Below are positions 9,254 to 18,094 of a stretch of 64,000 nucleotides of DNA, piece by piece (positions within the stretch are counted from its first letter, which is position 1; each line of letters starts with the position of its first letter). Both the position numbers and the translations under genes were made by a program. Source of the DNA: Bacillus massiliigorillae (GTDB taxonomy: Bacteria; Bacillota; Bacilli; Bacillales; DSM-1321); the NCBI RefSeq assembly GCF_000380245.2, contig NZ_HG428741.1:747435-811434 (forward strand), in the 5' to 3' direction. Below the pieces are notes generated by a model that saw only the letters and a list, made by a program, of their open reading frames with translations, had not been told where the DNA came from and did no database searches.

Positions 9254-9279
9254 TTTCTTCGTTTTTTTCAATTATACAA
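9254..9279 (+). promoter_or_regulatory. Shared AT-rich element, copy 2 (candidate LysR operator)
   Basis: ATTTCTT, a T-tract and AATTATACAA repeat the element found at 2665-2690, here about 90 bases before the NifX-fold gene that heads the second sulfur unit. Confidence 0.35.
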
Positions 9280-9369
9280 TTCGGAAAAAGTGGGTTACAG
9301 TTAATGTATATTAATCCAAGTGGTTAACTTGTGTTTTTGAATAGTTAAGGATGAAAGTAGGGGTTTTTC

Positions 9370-9729
9370 ATGTTAATTGCAATAGTAATAAATGATGATG
9401 AAATCATTACACCAATTATAGAAGGAACGGTACTTCGCATTTATGATTCAAATTCTAAATACTACGAAGACTTCCCTAATCCAGCATTAGGACTAAAAGA
9501 AGGAAGAAGAGGAGCAACATTACAATTCGCTATAGAACAAGGTGCAACGGTTTATGTAGCTTCTCCACAAACGTTTTGTGAATTATCTTATCAAAAAGCA
9601 GTAGATGAACAAATTCGTTTTTACCGAATTGAAGGAAATACATCATTTTATGATTTTGAAGAGCGTGTTGAACATGAAGAGTTACAAGTAATCGATACTC
9701 TTCCTCAAGAAGAAATAGTGGCAAGCTGA
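9370..9729 (+). CDS. NifX/NifB-C-terminal-fold small protein, function unknown
   Basis: 119-residue cytoplasmic protein. Its first 95 residues (IAIVINDDEIITPIIEGTV...EGRRGATLQFAIEQGATV...CELSYQKA) resemble the dinitrogenase FeMo-cofactor-binding fold of NifX/NafY proteins, though no nitrogenase genes are present. The tail is acidic and low in complexity. It is 35 bases before the SsuD-like gene, so probably cotranscribed. An adaptor, sensor or cofactor-handling role in sulfur assimilation is possible but not shown. Confidence 0.6.
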   Translation: MLIAIVINDDEIITPIIEGTVLRIYDSNSKYYEDFPNPALGLKEGRRGATLQFAIEQGATVYVASPQTFCELSYQKAVDEQIRFYRIEGNTSFYDFEERVEHEELQVIDTLPQEEIVAS

Positions 9730-9764
9730 GAGAAAGAAAATATTCACTTAATGGGGGAATTATA

Positions 9765-10883
9765 ATGGTTGAATTTATTACAATGGCACCAACTTCTGGT
9801 GATAGTGAATATGTCGGTGCGGTCACTGGAGATTCGAAAAATGTAAATGGTTGGACTGGAACTTCCGAAGGGGCGGATCGTAAGCCAACGTTAAAATATA
9901 TAAAGGCAGTTGCTCAAGCTGCTGAAAAAGGTGGCTTTTCAACATTATTGCTACCTACAGGTGGTAATTGTCTTGATTCATTAGTTGTTGCGTCACATTT
10001 AGCGGCATATACAGAGAGGATTAATTATCTTTTTGCGGTAAGACCAGGTTTTACAGCGCCAGCGATTTTTGCGAATCAATTTGCTACTTTAGATTATTGG
10101 TCAAAAGGGAGAGCACAAGTCAATATCGTAACAGGTGGATCATCAAAAGAATTAGCTAGTGATGGTGATACTCTTGAACATAGTAATCGTTACCATCGTA
10201 CACGTGAGTTTATTGATGTGTTAAATAGATTATTTACCGAAGATGAATTTGATTATAATGGTGAATTTTATCAATTAAAAGGGGCGCATTTAGCACGTAA
10301 ACCATTACAGAAGCCAGAAATCTTCTTTGGGGGTTCATCGGCAATTGCCAAAGATGTAGCCTCTGATTTAGCGGATGTATATATGTTATGGGGAGAAACA
10401 TTAGAGAATACAAAGCAACAAATAGATGAAGTGAAGCGATTAGCAGAACAAAAAGGAAGAGTATTAAGCTATAGTGTTTCTTTTCAAGTTGTATTAGGTG
10501 AAACAGAAGAGCAAGCATGGGCAAATGCTGAAAAATTAATAAGTAAAGCAGATCCTACATTATTAACACTTAAAAATGAACAGATGCAAAAAGGTGAAGC
10601 GGTTGGTGTAAAACGTCTACATGATTTAATGGCTAGTACGAAAGAGAATAATTTTGTTATTGCTCCCAATCTATGGGCTGGTTTAACGCAAGTTTTATCC
10701 GGCAATTCTATCGCGCTTGTTGGATCAGCTGACCAAGTGGCGCAGCGCATTGTTGAGTATGTTGAACTGGGTGTAGATAAAATTTTATTAAGAGGATTTC
10801 CTCATTTGGAGACAATTGAACAAGTAGGGGAACTTATTATTCCGAGGGTTCGGGCATTGTTAGCGAACAAGCAAGCGGTTTAA
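9765..10883 (+). CDS. ssuD: FMNH2-dependent alkanesulfonate monooxygenase (SsuD-like)
   Basis: 372-residue LLM-class TIM-barrel enzyme expected to cleave the C-S bond of alkanesulfonates with FMNH2 and O2, giving sulfite and an aldehyde. The family blocks are present: PGFTAPAIFANQFATLD, SKGRAQVNIVTGG, LASDGD and a GGNCLDS cysteine region corresponding to the SsuD active-site cysteine. No ssuE reductase lies in the window, so reduced flavin must come from elsewhere. Related sulfone or dimethylsulfone substrates cannot be excluded. Confidence 0.87.
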   Translation: MVEFITMAPTSGDSEYVGAVTGDSKNVNGWTGTSEGADRKPTLKYIKAVAQAAEKGGFSTLLLPTGGNCLDSLVVASHLAAYTERINYLFAVRPGFTAPAIFANQFATLDYWSKGRAQVNIVTGGSSKELASDGDTLEHSNRYHRTREFIDVLNRLFTEDEFDYNGEFYQLKGAHLARKPLQKPEIFFGGSSAIAKDVASDLADVYMLWGETLENTKQQIDEVKRLAEQKGRVLSYSVSFQVVLGETEEQAWANAEKLISKADPTLLTLKNEQMQKGEAVGVKRLHDLMASTKENNFVIAPNLWAGLTQVLSGNSIALVGSADQVAQRIVEYVELGVDKILLRGFPHLETIEQVGELIIPRVRALLANKQAV

Positions 10884-11058
10884 ACGTTATCACGTTTAAA
10901 CTCGTGCTATGTCTCCCACTTAGATATAGCAGAAAAAAACGTAGATGTGTAAGGGGAATTAAGCACAAGTCAAGAACTCGATTGGTTCAACTAATAATCG
11001 GTAGGGGGAATGAACGCCCCAAACGATTAAAGTTTCACTTTATGGGAGGGTTGGAAAT
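10884..11058 (+). other. Structured intergenic segment, possibly an IS200/IS605 3'-end remnant
   Basis: Between the two LLM genes lie 175 bases more GC-rich and structured than other gaps. It holds GGGG(AATGAACG)CCCC at about 11004-11020, then TAAAGT-TTC-ACTTTA flanked by a CCCA/TGGG pairing. The order and short motifs remind me of the right-end/guide-RNA region of IS200/IS605 TnpB elements, but no tnpA or tnpB is present. It could instead be an unrelated leader RNA for the downstream gene. Confidence 0.3.
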
Positions 11059-12369
11059 ATGAAGCTAGGTGTGTTTTTAATGGGGACGGGGCATCATATT
11101 GCATCATGGCGTCATCCGGATGTGCAAGCAAATGGTAGTGAAGACTTTCGTTTCTTTCAAAGAATCGCTGAAATAGCAGAGCGAGGAAAGTTGGATATGT
11201 TGTTTTTAAGCGATGGATTATCGTTTAATCAACTTTCACATCCAGCGGAATTAGTAAGATTTGAACCATTTACACTATTAGGAGCGTTATCAGCTGTTAC
11301 GACTCATATTGGTTTAGCAGCTACGGCTACAACAACATATAATGAGCCATTTCATATTGCTCGTAAGTTTGCTTCTCTTGATCATTTAAGTGGTGGGCGT
11401 TCTGCTTGGAATGTTGTAACATCTTATTATCAAACAGAAGCAAGTAATTTTACGAAACAATCACATTTAGATCATTCCCTTCGTTATGATAAGGCGTCAG
11501 AGTTTGTTGAGGTAGTTAAGGGGCTGTGGGGCAGTTGGGAGGAAGATGCTTTAATCCGTGATAAGGAAGCGGGCATCTATTTTCATCCAGAAAAATTACA
11601 CACATTGAATCATGTGGGGAAATATTATACTGTTACAGGTCCTTTAAATGCATCTCGTTCACCGCAGGGGAGACCTGTGATTATTCAAGCGGGATCATCA
11701 GATGATGGTATTAATTTAGCAGCCAAAACAGCGGATGTTATATTTACGGCACAGCAAACATTAGAGGAAGCGAAAAGTTTTTATAATAAAGTAAAACAAA
11801 AAGTAGTCGAATATGGTCGTTCTCCAGATGATGTGAAAATAATGCCTGGAGTATCACCATATATCGGACGTACAGAGGAGGAAGCTCGTCACAAATATGA
11901 AGAGCTACAAAAGTTAATTACTCCGGAAATTGGCTTGGATTTCTTGTCAGAGTATTTAGGTGGTTTTGATGTATCAGGGTTTAATTTAGATGAGCGATTA
12001 CCAAATAATATACCAGAAACAAACGGGAACCAAAGTAGAAGACAACTTATAATTGATTTAGCTAAACGAGAAAATTTAACGGTAAGGGAACTATATTTGC
12101 GAATCGCTGGTTCTAGAGGACATCGTATTATATTTGGTAGTCCAGAGCAAATAGCTGATCAATTAGAAGAGTGGATTGTAAATAAAGGAGCGGATGGTTT
12201 TAATTTAATGCTACCATTTTATCCGAATGGCTTAGAGGATTTTGTTGATTTAGTTATTCCTGTTTTACAACAAAGAGGCTTATTTAGAAAAGAATATGAA
12301 GGAATGACTTTAAGAGGAAATTTAGGTTTATCGAAAGTGCAATCTGTATATATTAAGCAAAAAGTTTAA
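11059..12369 (+). CDS. NtaA/SnaA/DszA-family FMNH2-dependent monooxygenase
   Basis: 436-residue LLM-class monooxygenase of the nitrilotriacetate/DszA branch: N-terminal LGVFLMGTGHHIASWRHP, the DHLSGGRSAWNVVTS block near 110-128, and GRPVIIQAGSSDDG near 210. DszA-type enzymes cleave sulfones. Together with the DszC-like enzyme and the SsuD-like enzyme, the region encodes three oxygenases that share a need for reduced flavin. It is preceded by GGGAGG. No strong terminator is seen after it. Confidence 0.85.
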   Translation: MKLGVFLMGTGHHIASWRHPDVQANGSEDFRFFQRIAEIAERGKLDMLFLSDGLSFNQLSHPAELVRFEPFTLLGALSAVTTHIGLAATATTTYNEPFHIARKFASLDHLSGGRSAWNVVTSYYQTEASNFTKQSHLDHSLRYDKASEFVEVVKGLWGSWEEDALIRDKEAGIYFHPEKLHTLNHVGKYYTVTGPLNASRSPQGRPVIIQAGSSDDGINLAAKTADVIFTAQQTLEEAKSFYNKVKQKVVEYGRSPDDVKIMPGVSPYIGRTEEEARHKYEELQKLITPEIGLDFLSEYLGGFDVSGFNLDERLPNNIPETNGNQSRRQLIIDLAKRENLTVRELYLRIAGSRGHRIIFGSPEQIADQLEEWIVNKGADGFNLMLPFYPNGLEDFVDLVIPVLQQRGLFRKEYEGMTLRGNLGLSKVQSVYIKQKV

Positions 12370-12627
12370 GAATAATAATATATGTGAATAATAGTTTAAA
12401 CTGTTAATTTTAGATGAAAATAGACATTTTTCTTGTCTTCGATTTTATAGCATGTTAAAATTATAGAGACTAATTGTATAGTTAGTAGTAGTATTTTAGT
12501 AGAATAACATTAGATCTTAAGTTTTCTCGAAGGGATTTGAGGAAGCGGCAGACAGTCAACTAGTGATTAGGGTACTGAAGTAATACTGCTTTCCATACAA
12601 GTGGTCACGAATAAAATAATAATAGAT
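12370..12627. other. Intergenic region upstream of the FMN riboswitch
   Basis: AT-rich and non-coding. A run of closely spaced TAG triplets occurs at about 12478-12521. An imperfect GGAAGCGGCAG/CTGCTTTCC pairing occurs at about 12541-12594, just before the FMN aptamer. No clear promoter or terminator could be assigned. Confidence 0.4.
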
Positions 12628-12876
12628 CTACTTTCGGGGCAGGGTGAAATTCCCGACCGACGGTGTTGAAGAGTGTATCTTCTAAGCCCGTGACCTGTGC
12701 AACAACTGCGTTGTTACACAGCTGATTTGGTGAAAATCCAAAGCCGACAGTATAGTCTGGATGGGAGAAGGTGGAGGTTCGAGCGTTTACTCTATTTTTT
12801 AAAATAGTATAGTAACACGTTTATTTAACCTTGGTAAATTTCTCCCTTTAGTGTACTAAACTAAAGGGTTTTTTTA
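12628..12876 (+). promoter_or_regulatory. FMN riboswitch (RFN element) with terminator
   Basis: The hallmark conserved segments are present in order: TTCGGGGCAGGGTGAAATTCC, CGACCGACGGT, AGCCCGTGACC, TGATTTGGTGAAAATCC, AAGCCGACAGT and GGATGGGAGAAGG. The aptamer spans about 12628-12774. An intrinsic terminator CCCTTTAGT/ACTAAAGGG followed by seven T lies at 12844-12876. FMN binding would stop transcription before ribU. Confidence 0.96.
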
Positions 12877-12939
12877 TGCCATGGTGGGGACCTATCCTCT
12901 TTTCGTGAAGGAGATCACAAAAGAAGGAGAGAGTTTTTT

Positions 12940-13509
12940 ATGAAGGATCAAAAGCTTAGAAAGTTTGTAGCGATTGGTATGTTTAGTAGTATTGCTTATG
13001 TATTATTGTTATTAGAGTTTCCATTGCCTCCATTTCCAGCATTTCTTAATGTCGACTTTAGCGACATTCCAGCTTTAATTGCTGCGATTATTTTTGGACC
13101 GGTTGCTGGTATTGTCGTAGAGCTAATGAAGAATATTTTAGCTTATATAATGACGGGCAGTGAAGTTGGTGTACCGATTGGGAACTTTGCGAACTTTATT
13201 GCTGGTTTAGCCTATATTTTACCTGTATATTACATCTATAAGAAAACAAGCTCCCGAAAAGGATTAGTTGTTGGTCTTGTAACAGGTACAGTAGTTATGG
13301 CTGTATTTATGGCAATTATGAACTATTTAATTATTCTTCCAGCCTATACATTCTTCATGAATTGGGATATGGGAGATGCAAAAACGCTTGTTACAACAGC
13401 TATTTTGCCATTTAACCTAATTAAAGGTGTAATGATGACTGCGATATTCATCTTGTTATTTAGCCGTCTGCAAGGTTGGTTAACTAAATTAGTGCCAGCT
13501 AAAAGCTAA
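12940..13509 (+). CDS. ribU: Riboflavin ECF transporter S component
   Basis: 189-residue membrane protein with about six helices that binds riboflavin for the energy-coupling-factor transporter; the ATPases and T component lie elsewhere. Family features include the MFSSIAYVLLLLEFPLPPFP start and FSDIPALIAAIIFGPVAG in the middle. Control by the FMN riboswitch directly upstream confirms the substrate. Known as YpaA in B. subtilis, at the same place relative to fer. Besides general flavin supply, it would support the flavin-dependent enzymes next door. Confidence 0.95.
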   Translation: MKDQKLRKFVAIGMFSSIAYVLLLLEFPLPPFPAFLNVDFSDIPALIAAIIFGPVAGIVVELMKNILAYIMTGSEVGVPIGNFANFIAGLAYILPVYYIYKKTSSRKGLVVGLVTGTVVMAVFMAIMNYLIILPAYTFFMNWDMGDAKTLVTTAILPFNLIKGVMMTAIFILLFSRLQGWLTKLVPAKS

Positions 13510-13528
13510 ATATATTTAATATAAATGT

Positions 13529-13569
13529 AAAGCCAGTAATTGTTTAGGTCAAACGATTACTGGCTTTTA
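13529..13569 (+). terminator. Terminator after ribU
   Basis: AAAGCCAGTAATTGTTT pairs with AAACGATTACTGGCTTT, a long stem ending in TTTTATTGTTT. Confidence 0.88.
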
Positions 13570-13597
13570 TTGTTTATTTGGGAAGAATAAGAAAAGA

Positions 13598-13638
13598 AGT
13601 TGTTCTGACCAAATAAATAAGAATTTGGTTGAACAACT
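13598..13638 (-). terminator. Terminator after fer
   Basis: On the minus strand AGTTGTTC and CCAAAT pair with ATTTGG and GAACAACT, followed by TCTTTTCTT. It lies 20 bases past the ferredoxin stop. Confidence 0.8.
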
Positions 13639-13657
13639 CCTTTAGTGGTATTGTCAA

Positions 13658-13906
13658 TTAATCAAATTTCAATGCGTCACCATCAAATGGTTCTTCGGCG
13701 ATCTTAATTGATTCTGTTGGGCAGCCTTCTAAAGCATCCATCATATCATCTATTAAAACCTCAGGAACTTCAGCAGTACCTTGGTTATCATCTAGAATAA
13801 CAATAGCAATACCTTCATCATCATAATCATATATATCAGGCGCTGCTGCTCCACAAGCTCCACAAGCGATGCAAGTGTCTTTGTCAACAATCGTATACTT
13901 AGCCAT
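13658..13906 (-). CDS. fer: 4Fe-4S ferredoxin
   Basis: 82-residue acidic electron carrier with a single [4Fe-4S] cluster of the Bacillus type. Ligands are C12, C15 and C18 (CIACGAC) and C62 in GCPTESI. The second cluster motif of clostridial ferredoxins is missing, as expected for the family. An AAGGAGG box precedes the ATG on the minus strand. It is transcribed alone, divergently from ypbB. Confidence 0.95.
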   Translation of the reverse strand: MAKYTIVDKDTCIACGACGAAAPDIYDYDDEGIAIVILDDNQGTAEVPEVLIDDMMDALEGCPTESIKIAEEPFDGDALKFD

Positions 13907-14150
13907 GATAAAACCTCCTTACTTATGTACAATACTTGTACGAAAATATATTCTACTACACTCTATTGTATTTGTCATAGGGTAACTTTTCAATAGTATT
14001 TACTATTACTTTAAAAAACATGAAAGACTAGTATAGTTGTTTTAAAAGTTTAATGTTAATTTACAGTCGAAATGTTTTTCACCAAATTGCGATAAATTTT
14101 GATAAAATGGTATAAAGATTAAGACGATATAATATAGGAATGTGATTATT

Positions 14151-15212
14151 ATGTTGCGCTCGTATTTAGAAGCTTTTATTTTACAAAGCCTTATTCAAAT
14201 CAATGGAGAAAGAACCGTGTATTCTGTATTTCATGTGCTTTATGGCAAGAAATCCTCGCAAACGATTCAAGACATTCACCTTTATAAAATCCATGGATTT
14301 TTTAGGACATTTCCAACAATAAAGCGTGAAGAGTTTCAATTGATTATCGAATACTTCAATGAAAATGAATGGATTCAGCTTAAAGGTGAAAAAGGTGAAT
14401 ATGTCGTAACATCCAAAAGCCAGAGAGCGCTAGAAGAATTCTATATAAGCAAACCAAGGTTAGCACATATAAATGGATTTAAGTACCACAATCAAGTAGC
14501 GTTATTTTGGAAGCGATTCTCTCTCTTGTTTCAAGTGTTATCAAATTATGCACATCAGAATGCTAAATATTATGGTGTTCAACGGGACTTATCAATACAA
14601 AGTTGGACGAAAAGATTTTTACTACGGCACCCAAATAGAGAATTTCTAACACAACAGCTTCATGATGAGCTATATGAAGTATTAAGAATAGTGCCAGATT
14701 TACAGGCGAGAATTTTTTTGCTAAAGCTCTCCGGGGGTTTACGGATTGGATATAGTAATAAGCAAATAGCTGATATGTATATTTTGCATGAAAGTGATGT
14801 TTACTGTCTGTTTTTGGATACAATTCATCTATGTATACAGGCTATGGAGGTTAGACCTAATAGCATATTAGCTTCAATAGGCGAGAATTTATCAGTAGAG
14901 GGAGCTAGTCTGATTACCAATAGTTCTATGATTACCTTTAAGTATGTGAAAAATGGTTTTTCTACTGAGGAAATTGCTGATAAAAGACGATTAAAACAAA
15001 GTACGATTGAAGACCATATTGTCGAGTTGGTTATTAATGGTACTATCGCAGATGTTTCACGATATGTAAGTGATGAATGGGTTACCCGAATTAATGAAAT
15101 TGCTAAAGAAAATAACACTCGTCAATTAAAGCTAATTAAACAGTCGCTATCGGATCGTGTCAGTTATTTTCAAATACGTTTAGCTCTTGCAAAAGGAGGG
15201 GCATTGTATTGA
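14151..15212 (+). CDS. ypbB: YpbB family protein with helix-turn-helix domain
   Basis: Conserved Bacillus protein of unknown function encoded immediately before recQ. The N-terminal part (YLEAFILQSLIQINGERTVYSVFHVLYGKKSSQTIQD) is the recognisable family region. The C-terminal part (NGFSTEEIADKRRLKQSTIEDHIVEL) resembles the helix-turn-helix that often accompanies RecQ helicases as an HRDC-like accessory. ATG 14151 is chosen because the ribosome site ATAGGA is 11 bases away; an in-frame GTG at 14142 would be too close. Its stop overlaps the recQ start by four bases (TTGA), implying translational coupling. Confidence 0.88.
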   Translation: MLRSYLEAFILQSLIQINGERTVYSVFHVLYGKKSSQTIQDIHLYKIHGFFRTFPTIKREEFQLIIEYFNENEWIQLKGEKGEYVVTSKSQRALEEFYISKPRLAHINGFKYHNQVALFWKRFSLLFQVLSNYAHQNAKYYGVQRDLSIQSWTKRFLLRHPNREFLTQQLHDELYEVLRIVPDLQARIFLLKLSGGLRIGYSNKQIADMYILHESDVYCLFLDTIHLCIQAMEVRPNSILASIGENLSVEGASLITNSSMITFKYVKNGFSTEEIADKRRLKQSTIEDHIVELVINGTIADVSRYVSDEWVTRINEIAKENNTRQLKLIKQSLSDRVSYFQIRLALAKGGALY

Positions 15213-16714
15213 ATCTGGAACAAGAATTGTATACTCATTTTGGCTATCATTCGTTTCGAAGTGGTCAAAAAGAGGTAATACAATCCTTATTAGAAGGAAA
15301 TAACACATTGGCTATGTTGGCAACTGGAACAGGAAAATCAATATGTTATCAATTAGCAAGTAAGATCATTGGCAAACCTACAGTGATTGTTTCCCCTTTA
15401 ATTTCACTTATGCAAGATCAAGTGGAACAATTAAAACTAAATGGAGAAAAAAGAGTCATCGCATTGAATTCTTTTTTAACCCAAGATGAGAAATATGAAG
15501 CATTACAAAACATGAATAGGTATCGTTTTATCTTTTTATCTCCTGAAATGTTAATGATGTCTAATGTAATCTCGGCAATCAGTCAATTACAAATTGGTTT
15601 ATTTGTAATTGATGAAGCGCACTGTATATCACAATGGGGTTTTGACTTTAGACCTGATTACTTAAATCTTGGGGGTATACGAAGAAGGTTAAATTATCCG
15701 CTAACTTTAGCTTTAACAGCTACTGCTACTGAACAAGTTCGAAAGGATATTAAACATTTTCTTCAAATTGAAAGTTGTACGGAAATCGTTACATCTGTAA
15801 ATAGAAGTAATATCGGTTTGTTTGTTGAAAAAGTGCATTCTTATGATGAGAAAGAAGAACGATTAGTAGAGTTAGTAAAAAGATTAAAGAAGCCAGGCAT
15901 TATTTATTTTTTAAGTAAAAAAGCGGCTGAAGAGGCAAGTGTTCTATTACGAAGTAGGGGTATTGACCAAGTAGGTGTATACCATGCTGGTATGGAGCAA
16001 GAACAGAGAGTACTTATTCAGCAGCAATTTTTGCAGAATCAATTGCAAATAATATGTGCAACAAGTGCTTTTGGTATGGGAATTAACAAAGAAAATGTAA
16101 AATTTATTATTCATTTTCATTTGCCACCTAATATGGAAGCGTATCTGCAGGAAATTGGGCGAGCAGGTCGAGATGGACAGCCGAGTGCTGCAATTCTTTT
16201 ATATTGTGAAGGTGATGAGAGTTTACCTTTGTTTTTGTTAGAAAGGGAATTGCCGACAGAAGGGCAAATGAATGATTTTTTTGATGAGTTAGTAGCTCAA
16301 AATAGATTGGATGTATCATTGCTGCCAGTCCCGCAAGTAATCGATAGGATGGGCTTTACGGAAACACAAGAGCGTCTTATTCGTCATTATTTGCAGCAAG
16401 AAGGTACTTTGCTAGAGATACAAGCTGGACTTATAGAACATATTCGTAATACAACAGAAAGAAAACGAATGAAATGGCAACTATTCTTTAAATGGATTTT
16501 ACAAAAAAGCTGTTACCGAAGAGGTATTCTGCATTATTTTGATGAAAATGAGGATATTCAGCAATCTCTATGTTGTAGTAATTGTGGTGATCAAATTGCA
16601 AGTTACTATAGTGAAGATGAAGGGGAACAATCATTTTCTTTGGAGGAAATGGATTGGAAAGAAGAGTTAGCTGCATTTTTATTACCGAAAAGAGCTGTGG
16701 ATGATGAAGAATAA
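15209..16714 (+). CDS. recQ: RecQ-family ATP-dependent DNA helicase
   Basis: 501 residues, the short Bacillus RecQ form. It unwinds DNA during recombination and fork repair. Visible motifs: FRSGQKEVI (motif 0), LATGTGKS (Walker A), VIDEAHC (DEAH box), TATAT, SAFGMGINKENV and the QEIGRAGRDGQ arginine-finger motif VI. A Cys-rich RQC-like zinc segment (CYRRG...CCSNCGD) is near 445-465. There is no HRDC domain; the HTH in the upstream coupled YpbB may substitute. TTG start at 15209 with AAAGGAGGGG upstream. Confidence 0.95.
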   Translation: MNLEQELYTHFGYHSFRSGQKEVIQSLLEGNNTLAMLATGTGKSICYQLASKIIGKPTVIVSPLISLMQDQVEQLKLNGEKRVIALNSFLTQDEKYEALQNMNRYRFIFLSPEMLMMSNVISAISQLQIGLFVIDEAHCISQWGFDFRPDYLNLGGIRRRLNYPLTLALTATATEQVRKDIKHFLQIESCTEIVTSVNRSNIGLFVEKVHSYDEKEERLVELVKRLKKPGIIYFLSKKAAEEASVLLRSRGIDQVGVYHAGMEQEQRVLIQQQFLQNQLQIICATSAFGMGINKENVKFIIHFHLPPNMEAYLQEIGRAGRDGQPSAAILLYCEGDESLPLFLLERELPTEGQMNDFFDELVAQNRLDVSLLPVPQVIDRMGFTETQERLIRHYLQQEGTLLEIQAGLIEHIRNTTERKRMKWQLFFKWILQKSCYRRGILHYFDENEDIQQSLCCSNCGDQIASYYSEDEGEQSFSLEEMDWKEELAAFLLPKRAVDDEE

Positions 16715-17315
16715 GCAGGCTGAATTAATTAAGTATATCTCAGATGAAGTACTCGTATTAAATGTGTGGGTAACACAAGGAATTGTTCTTGCAGTTTCTA
16801 CAATATTGGCATTTTTCTTATTTGATTCATTATCAGAGTTTCTTTCGTTATTTCGTTTTATAGATGGCAAGCTTGTATGGGGAATCATTGCTGGATTACT
16901 TGTTGTAATGATAGACGTAATCTTAATGAAAATATTGCCAACTTCTTTTTATGATGATGGTGGTATTAATGAAAGGATATTCCGAAATTTACCTTATCTA
17001 CATATTTTCTTTTTAACCTTAGTAATCGCTATTTGTGAGGAACTTTTATTTCGAGGTGTAATTCAGTATAATACGAATCTTTGGGTGGCGAGTGCTATCT
17101 TTGCATTAGTTCATTATCGTTATTTATTCAAGCCATTTTTGTTGCTGAATATAACGTTACTTAGTTTATTTATTGGGTTGTTATTTGAGCTAACAAATAA
17201 CTTGATGGTTACAATCATTGCCCATTTTATTATAGATTTCTTATTAGGAATCATCATCAAGATTAAGTATGTAAGAGAAAAAAAGACAGATTGTGAAAGA
17301 GAGGACTGCTTATGA
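16701..17315 (+). CDS. ypbD: CPBP-family intramembrane metalloprotease
   Basis: 204-residue integral membrane protein of the CPBP/Rce1-like (ABI) family. The catalytic motif EELLFRG at E113-E114-x3-R118 and later membrane histidines (LVHYRY, IAHFIIDF) are present, so it is probably an active glutamate-type intramembrane protease; the substrate is unknown. The start overlaps the recQ end by 14 bases, and ATG 16704 is an equally possible start. The next gene overlaps its stop by ATGA. Confidence 0.88.
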   Translation: MMKNKQAELIKYISDEVLVLNVWVTQGIVLAVSTILAFFLFDSLSEFLSLFRFIDGKLVWGIIAGLLVVMIDVILMKILPTSFYDDGGINERIFRNLPYLHIFFLTLVIAICEELLFRGVIQYNTNLWVASAIFALVHYRYLFKPFLLLNITLLSLFIGLLFELTNNLMVTIIAHFIIDFLLGIIIKIKYVREKKTDCEREDCL

Positions 17316-18094
17316 CTAACCAAGAACATAAAGACCAAGCGGAACTATTGAGGAAAAAGGTTGATTCTAATCATAGTGAAGCTGAGTTTAGTGTAGATTC
17401 ATTACCATCTCGCAAAGAAGTACATAGTAAAAAGAAACAAAAAACTGTTTGGAAAATAAAATTTCCATTGGTTAAATTACTAGCTGCATTCTTTGTTCTA
17501 TTACCTGTAGCTATCTTTGCATTTTATACATACTTTACAAAAGATGATAAACCAACTTATACGAAGGAAAAAGACGAATCAAGCTTTTCATCAGAAGTTA
17601 ATGTAGATGATAAGTATGTAGTTGGAAGTGAAAAGAAAGAAGATTCTTCTAAGGATAAGGATTCCAAGGATAAGGCTTCTAAAGAAAAGGAATCTAAAGA
17701 AAAGCAGTTAGCAAGTGCTAATGAACAAAAAGAAAGTGAAAAAGATGCGAAAAAAGAGATTCCGTCAACAAGTGCTTCATCGAGTTCAGGGCCTAATGTG
17801 AAGTCAGAGGAACCAACTAGTAATAATAACAAGAATAACAATAATAATAATACAACCCATCAGGTACCTGTGAAGAATGAACCAAAGGAGCCTGAAAAGA
17901 AGCCAGTTGTGCCAAATCAAAATGAAAGTACACCTAAAGTAATTGAACATACTGTTAAACCAAAAGAGACTATTTTTCGAATTGCGATGAATTATTATAA
18001 ATCTCAATCGGGTATTGATATTATTAAGCGAGCAAATGGTTTAACGAGCAATGATATTCGAGTTGGACAAGTTTTGAAAATCCCGATGGATTAA
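17312..18094 (+). CDS. ypbE: LysM domain membrane protein YpbE
   Basis: 260 residues: a charged cytoplasmic N-terminus, one transmembrane helix at about 52-70, and a long low-complexity linker rich in Lys, Ser, Glu and Asn (KDKDSKDKASKEKESKEK, then an Asn run). A C-terminal LysM domain (TVKPKETIFRIAMNYYKS...) follows from about 212. The layout presents a peptidoglycan-binding module through a flexible spacer. It is translationally coupled to ypbD by an ATGA overlap. Function in the wall is not known. Confidence 0.87.
   Translation: MTNQEHKDQAELLRKKVDSNHSEAEFSVDSLPSRKEVHSKKKQKTVWKIKFPLVKLLAAFFVLLPVAIFAFYTYFTKDDKPTYTKEKDESSFSSEVNVDDKYVVGSEKKEDSSKDKDSKDKASKEKESKEKQLASANEQKESEKDAKKEIPSTSASSSSGPNVKSEEPTSNNNKNNNNNNTTHQVPVKNEPKEPEKKPVVPNQNESTPKVIEHTVKPKETIFRIAMNYYKSQSGIDIIKRANGLTSNDIRVGQVLKIPMD

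Noticed and set aside
12478..12521. Cluster of TAG triplets upstream of the FMN riboswitch, as a possible TRAP binding site
   Set aside because: Spacers are mostly 0, 1 or irregular, whereas TRAP needs 2-3 base spacing over about eleven triplets. ribU is already explained by FMN control.
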